Origin: an uncultured Bryobacterales bacterium
GTDB lineage: Bacteria; Acidobacteriota; Terriglobia; Bryobacterales; Bryobacteraceae
Reading direction: 5' to 3'
Assembly (NCBI GenBank): GCA_937859895.1
Contig: CALMAV010000137.1
Location: 1-8,447 of the forward strand
Length of the DNA stretch: 8,447 nt
The translations under genes and the position numbers were made by a program. Of the stretch, positions 5,783 to 8,447 are shown in pieces. How positions within the stretch are numbered: position 1 is the first letter of the stretch; every line of letters starts with the position of its first letter. The notes beneath the pieces were generated by a model, which worked only from the letters and a program-made list of their open reading frames with translations, made no database searches and had not been told where the DNA came from.

Positions 5783-7114
5783 TTATTTCTTGGAGGCCGA
5801 AGCTGCTGGTCTTATTGCTTTCCCGGCGTCTAGGACATCGTTGACCACTTTCGAATCTAATTGGTAGAGAGCAGCCTCGGTGCCACGTCGTGCAATGTAG
5901 GTGTCGCCAGCCTTCGCAAACTCGACTCGCTCAAGGCGTTTTCCGTCGTTCGAAATAATAGCAACTCCAAATTGGGGGGAGCTAAACCCGCTAGTCACAA
6001 AGTTCGACGCCGCAAGGTCACGCAGCTTATCAACGAGCGCCTGAACTGTACCGGGATCCATTGTCTGGCCACTAAGTTTCCAGTCCGTTCCGCTACGAGT
6101 TAAGGTCTTTTCCCCAATACTTCCAGTCAGTTCGATTTTAGTCGGATCGCTAAAGCCAAAATCAAAGACTTTCTTGTTGCGGAAATCTTCCGGCTTCTTC
6201 TCAAGCTCTTTTCCTAATTCATTAGAGATCTTGTAAGTGCCAGGAGTAGCACTGCTTCGCCCGTAGTATTCGTCCTTACTCTTGCGGACGTCTAGAGTCT
6301 GTGTCCCAGATGCATCAGCGAGTTTAGCTGTCGCTATAGGAGTGGCTGCGGAGTAAGATGCATTGAGTTTCGCTGCTGTATCGGCGCTGGCGCTAAGGTC
6401 TATCTTAGCGTCGGCTAGCTTTCGCAGTAGCTCTTCTACCTGGAAGTTATCAGCACGATACTGCTGAGGCTTAATGATCTGCCAATCGTTGCCGTTGCTC
6501 TTGCCAAATTCGACTTCTGATTTGCCGGATGCCAGATCTATGCGCGTAAGATTGTTGGTGTCAAAGGTTAGCAGGCGTTTGTCCCGCAAATCGTTTGCAG
6601 TTTTGTCCAACGAGGTCTTCACGGAAGACGATAAAGCGTAGACTTTCGGGCTATTCGCAAGACGTGCGTAAACCAGGGAACCAGTCGGCACATCGTCTCC
6701 AAACTCAAATTGATCGGTTTTGCCTTTCTTGGTCTGAACAATAACGTTCAATACAGGAGTTGCCAGACCATACTTGGAAAAATCAGTCGTTTTGTCTTCA
6801 ACTAAGTCATCAGCAGTAACAGGGCTCAAGGCAGAGGCTAAACTAGCTACTGCGTCCTGGTCAGTTGCGAAAGCTTGTGGTTGCGTAATGGCCCACTTGT
6901 TGTTCTTTCGCTCTACTGTAACCAGACTGCCGTCCTTCCTTTTGAGCGTGATGCTTTGCAGCTGAGAATCCGGTACATCAATAACTTTTGTGCTGGGAGG
7001 GGCCGTCGACGTACTTGCTGACTGGGCAGCCTCCGGATGTTTCTTTGACCACCACACGGCACCGCTCAAGGCCAGCAGGATGACAGCGGCTATTAACAGA
7101 TTTCTAGGCTTCAT
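5783..7114 (-). CDS. Membrane-anchored DUF4340 protein with three internal repeats
   Basis: 443 residues from the ATG at 7114, chosen because GAAGG precedes it, MKPRNLL begins a clean signal anchor, and a longer start at 7147 would add 11 residues overlapping the upstream gene. Residues 6-22 are one membrane helix (LLIAAVILLALSGAVWW), followed by an Ala/Ser/Thr/Pro linker to about 42. The rest is extracytoplasmic and built of three similar units (about 43-182, 182-318, 316-434), each with I-x-L strands, an NKW/NDW/TDW turn, a helix (DAVASLASALSPV, FQVEELLRKLADA, GTVQALVDKLRDLA), a strand, and a closing YxI/L-S helix. Proteins of this family commonly sit beside GldG-like proteins in ABC-2-type transporter operons; the one-base gap to the GldG-like gene fits. 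The substrate is unknown. The stop is 8 bases before pncB, so the NAD salvage genes are probably on the same transcript. Confidence 0.87.
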   Translation of the reverse strand: MKPRNLLIAAVILLALSGAVWWSKKHPEAAQSASTSTAPPSTKVIDVPDSQLQSITLKRKDGSLVTVERKNNKWAITQPQAFATDQDAVASLASALSPVTADDLVEDKTTDFSKYGLATPVLNVIVQTKKGKTDQFEFGDDVPTGSLVYARLANSPKVYALSSSVKTSLDKTANDLRDKRLLTFDTNNLTRIDLASGKSEVEFGKSNGNDWQIIKPQQYRADNFQVEELLRKLADAKIDLSASADTAAKLNASYSAATPIATAKLADASGTQTLDVRKSKDEYYGRSSATPGTYKISNELGKELEKKPEDFRNKKVFDFGFSDPTKIELTGSIGEKTLTRSGTDWKLSGQTMDPGTVQALVDKLRDLAASNFVTSGFSSPQFGVAIISNDGKRLERVEFAKAGDTYIARRGTEAALYQLDSKVVNDVLDAGKAIRPAASASKK

Positions 7115-7115
7115 A

Positions 7116-8447
7116 CTACCTTCGTTGCAGGTAGACGAGAACTCCACCAGCGATGACTAAAAGGGGCAGAAGAAACAAGTCTGTGTAGAGAAATGTGCTC
7201 ATCTGCCGTTGGTTCACATTGAGCCTGCGATCCTCTGGCGGCTTGGGTCGAATCGAAATTAGATCCTCATCCGACGAAAGCCAGTTGACAATGTTGAGCG
7301 CCAGATCACGATTGCCCTGAAAGCTCAGCATGGCATTACTGATAAAGCCTGAACTACCTACAACGACAAAGCGGCCAGGATCATTTGGCTTGCCGATGTC
7401 GTAACTACCTGCCGCACCCAGGACAAACGGACCTTTCTGGTTATTCGGGTCAGCTGGGTTCACTTCGTTCGAGTTCAGCCTAGTGGTGGCAATCGCCCGA
7501 TCAGTGGTGGAGAAGAGTTTCTGGACCGTTGTCTTGTTGCCGTTCTTGACTTGTAAGGAGCGGGCAATTGGGAATCCAGTAAAGCGGTCCTTCATGTCGT
7601 TAACAATGGGATGGGATTCGTACGAATTCACCAGAGGGATTTCAGGGCCATAGCCGAACAGTTGCCCCATCGGATTTTGCTCCAGAACCAGATCCTTGTC
7701 CTCGGTGACTCCCCACTTAGCTAGAAGATCGGTTAAGGGAGTATTCTCGCTGATATGCTCGTGCCCAAAATCTAAAGGCGGGTCGAGAAGAATCAAAGCG
7801 CGTCCACCACCCTGCACGTAATTCTGCAAAGCAGTAACTTCGTTGGGAGTGTAGTTCGCCTGCGGACCGGCAATCACGACCACATTACAGTCTTTCGGGA
7901 CGTCTGTTTTGTCGAGTAAGGTAACCGGCTGCGCCTGGTAATTATCACGCTCCAGCGCTGTCTTGAACTGAGACAAACCGTCGCCTTGGGTGTTCTCAAT
8001 TCCGTGTTCCCGGCTACCGGTTACAAAGCAAACCTTGCGAACACCCTTCAAATCCTTCAGGAACGCGCCAGTAATCCCTTCCTCTGTTAGCGAACGGGCT
8101 TCTTCCCGCCTCGACCCAATCTCAACAAAGGCGCTTCCTGCTCTAGCGCCATAAGCACGAACCATCGTCGGTTGCTTATACGCATCAATGTACTCAATAT
8201 GAATCTTCGGCGAAAGATTCTTATAGCGGTCGAGCATGCCTCGGGCGCTTTCGAACCCAGAACTCTTATCGAAGTAAGTGATCTTTGCGTCAGACGGAAG
8301 ATTCTTAACCACTTTGTCCGTCTCTTGAGAGAGCGTAAATCGCTTGTTACTGGTGGTGTCGTAAGACTTGTTGTAATGATTTGCGAGCCAGTCAACAAGA
8401 ACCAGAACGGCAATCACCACCAGCGTATATAGGCCGGCAGTGGCACC
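7116..8447 (-). CDS. GldG-like ABC-transporter auxiliary protein (ABC_transp_aux family), 5' end missing
   Basis: The frame stays open to the window edge (codons for GATAGLYTL precede the GTG at 8420), so the start lies beyond it. Residues are numbered from that GTG. The first 13 residues complete a membrane helix (TLVVIAVLVLVDWLANHY), followed by NKSYDTTSNKRFTLSQET (17-34), the signature opening of GldG-type extracytoplasmic domains. Residues 40-125 form an alpha/beta unit (ITYFDKSSGF, IEYIDAYKQP). Residues 128-215 are a glutamine-amidotransferase-like unit (VCFVTGSREHGIE, NVVVIAGPQANYTPNEVTALQNYVQGGGRALILLDPP) without the catalytic Cys of true amidotransferases. FVVVGSSGFISNAML (351-365) and NIVNWLSSDEDLISIRPK (376-393) follow, and residues 413-431 are a C-terminal helix (DLFLLPLLVIAGGVLVYLQ) ending in RR. 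It probably works with an ABC-2 permease and ATPase encoded upstream. Gliding itself is not implied: such proteins occur in non-gliding Acidobacteriota. The cargo is unknown. Confidence 0.88.
   Translation of the reverse strand, partial: GATAGLYTLVVIAVLVLVDWLANHYNKSYDTTSNKRFTLSQETDKVVKNLPSDAKITYFDKSSGFESARGMLDRYKNLSPKIHIEYIDAYKQPTMVRAYGARAGSAFVEIGSRREEARSLTEEGITGAFLKDLKGVRKVCFVTGSREHGIENTQGDGLSQFKTALERDNYQAQPVTLLDKTDVPKDCNVVVIAGPQANYTPNEVTALQNYVQGGGRALILLDPPLDFGHEHISENTPLTDLLAKWGVTEDKDLVLEQNPMGQLFGYGPEIPLVNSYESHPIVNDMKDRFTGFPIARSLQVKNGNKTTVQKLFSTTDRAIATTRLNSNEVNPADPNNQKGPFVLGAAGSYDIGKPNDPGRFVVVGSSGFISNAMLSFQGNRDLALNIVNWLSSDEDLISIRPKPPEDRRLNVNQRQMSTFLYTDLFLLPLLVIAGGVLVYLQRR
7118..7123 (-). promoter_or_regulatory. 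Ribosome binding site of the DUF4340 gene
   Basis: On the minus strand GAAGGT precedes the ATG at 7114 by three bases and lies within the last codons and stop of the GldG-like gene (TAG at 7118-7116). This placement decides the start and implies translational coupling of the two genes. Confidence 0.5.

Noticed and set aside
7115..7147. Longer DUF4340 start at 7147
   Set aside because: It adds polar residues (MEFSSTCNEGS) before the membrane anchor and overlaps the upstream gene by 32 bases, while the ATG at 7114 has a ribosome site and gives a normal signal anchor.

Overview
The window has the look of an Acidobacteriota (Terriglobia/Acidobacteriaceae-like) chromosome. This rests on family resemblance and gene content: a BBP2-type outer-membrane barrel with a proline-rich 'WPYGGSP' N-terminal segment, a GldG-like protein paired with a DUF4340 protein, and secreted small helical proteins. 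It is not based on any marker gene. Codon use and base composition look moderate and uniform, and I see no insertion sequence, integrase, tRNA, rRNA or CRISPR array. Every part of the window is close to or inside a gene; there is no gene-free stretch of 300 bases.

The left half (about 2-3935) is read on the + strand. It opens with the 3' part of a large gene whose product carries a family-10-like glycosidase (GHL/TIM-barrel) domain and a C-terminal beta-rich tail. Next come a BBP2-type outer-membrane beta-barrel protein with a clear signal peptide and terminal phenylalanine, a small secreted helical/coiled-coil protein of unknown function, and a possible 81-residue two-helix membrane protein.

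The right half (3832-8447) is read on the - strand as one tightly packed unit. In transcription order it contains a GldG-like ABC-transporter auxiliary protein (5' end outside the window), a membrane-anchored DUF4340 protein, nicotinate phosphoribosyltransferase (pncB-type) and a nicotinamidase-type cysteine hydrolase (pncA-like). Gaps are 1, 8 and 14 bases. The last two enzymes form a two-step NAD salvage route (nicotinamide to nicotinate to nicotinate mononucleotide). The first two are probably the extracytoplasmic part of an ABC-2-type transporter whose permease and ATPase genes would lie upstream of the window.

The two halves converge around 3676-3935, where the small + strand membrane ORF overlaps the 3' end of the pncA-like gene by 104 bases. 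No convincing intrinsic terminator was found there. The window looks mostly like ordinary chromosome. Points worth a second look are the NAD-salvage/GldG-DUF4340 linkage, the internal threefold repeat of the DUF4340 protein, the unassigned glycosidase-like protein, and the small antisense-overlapping membrane ORF.
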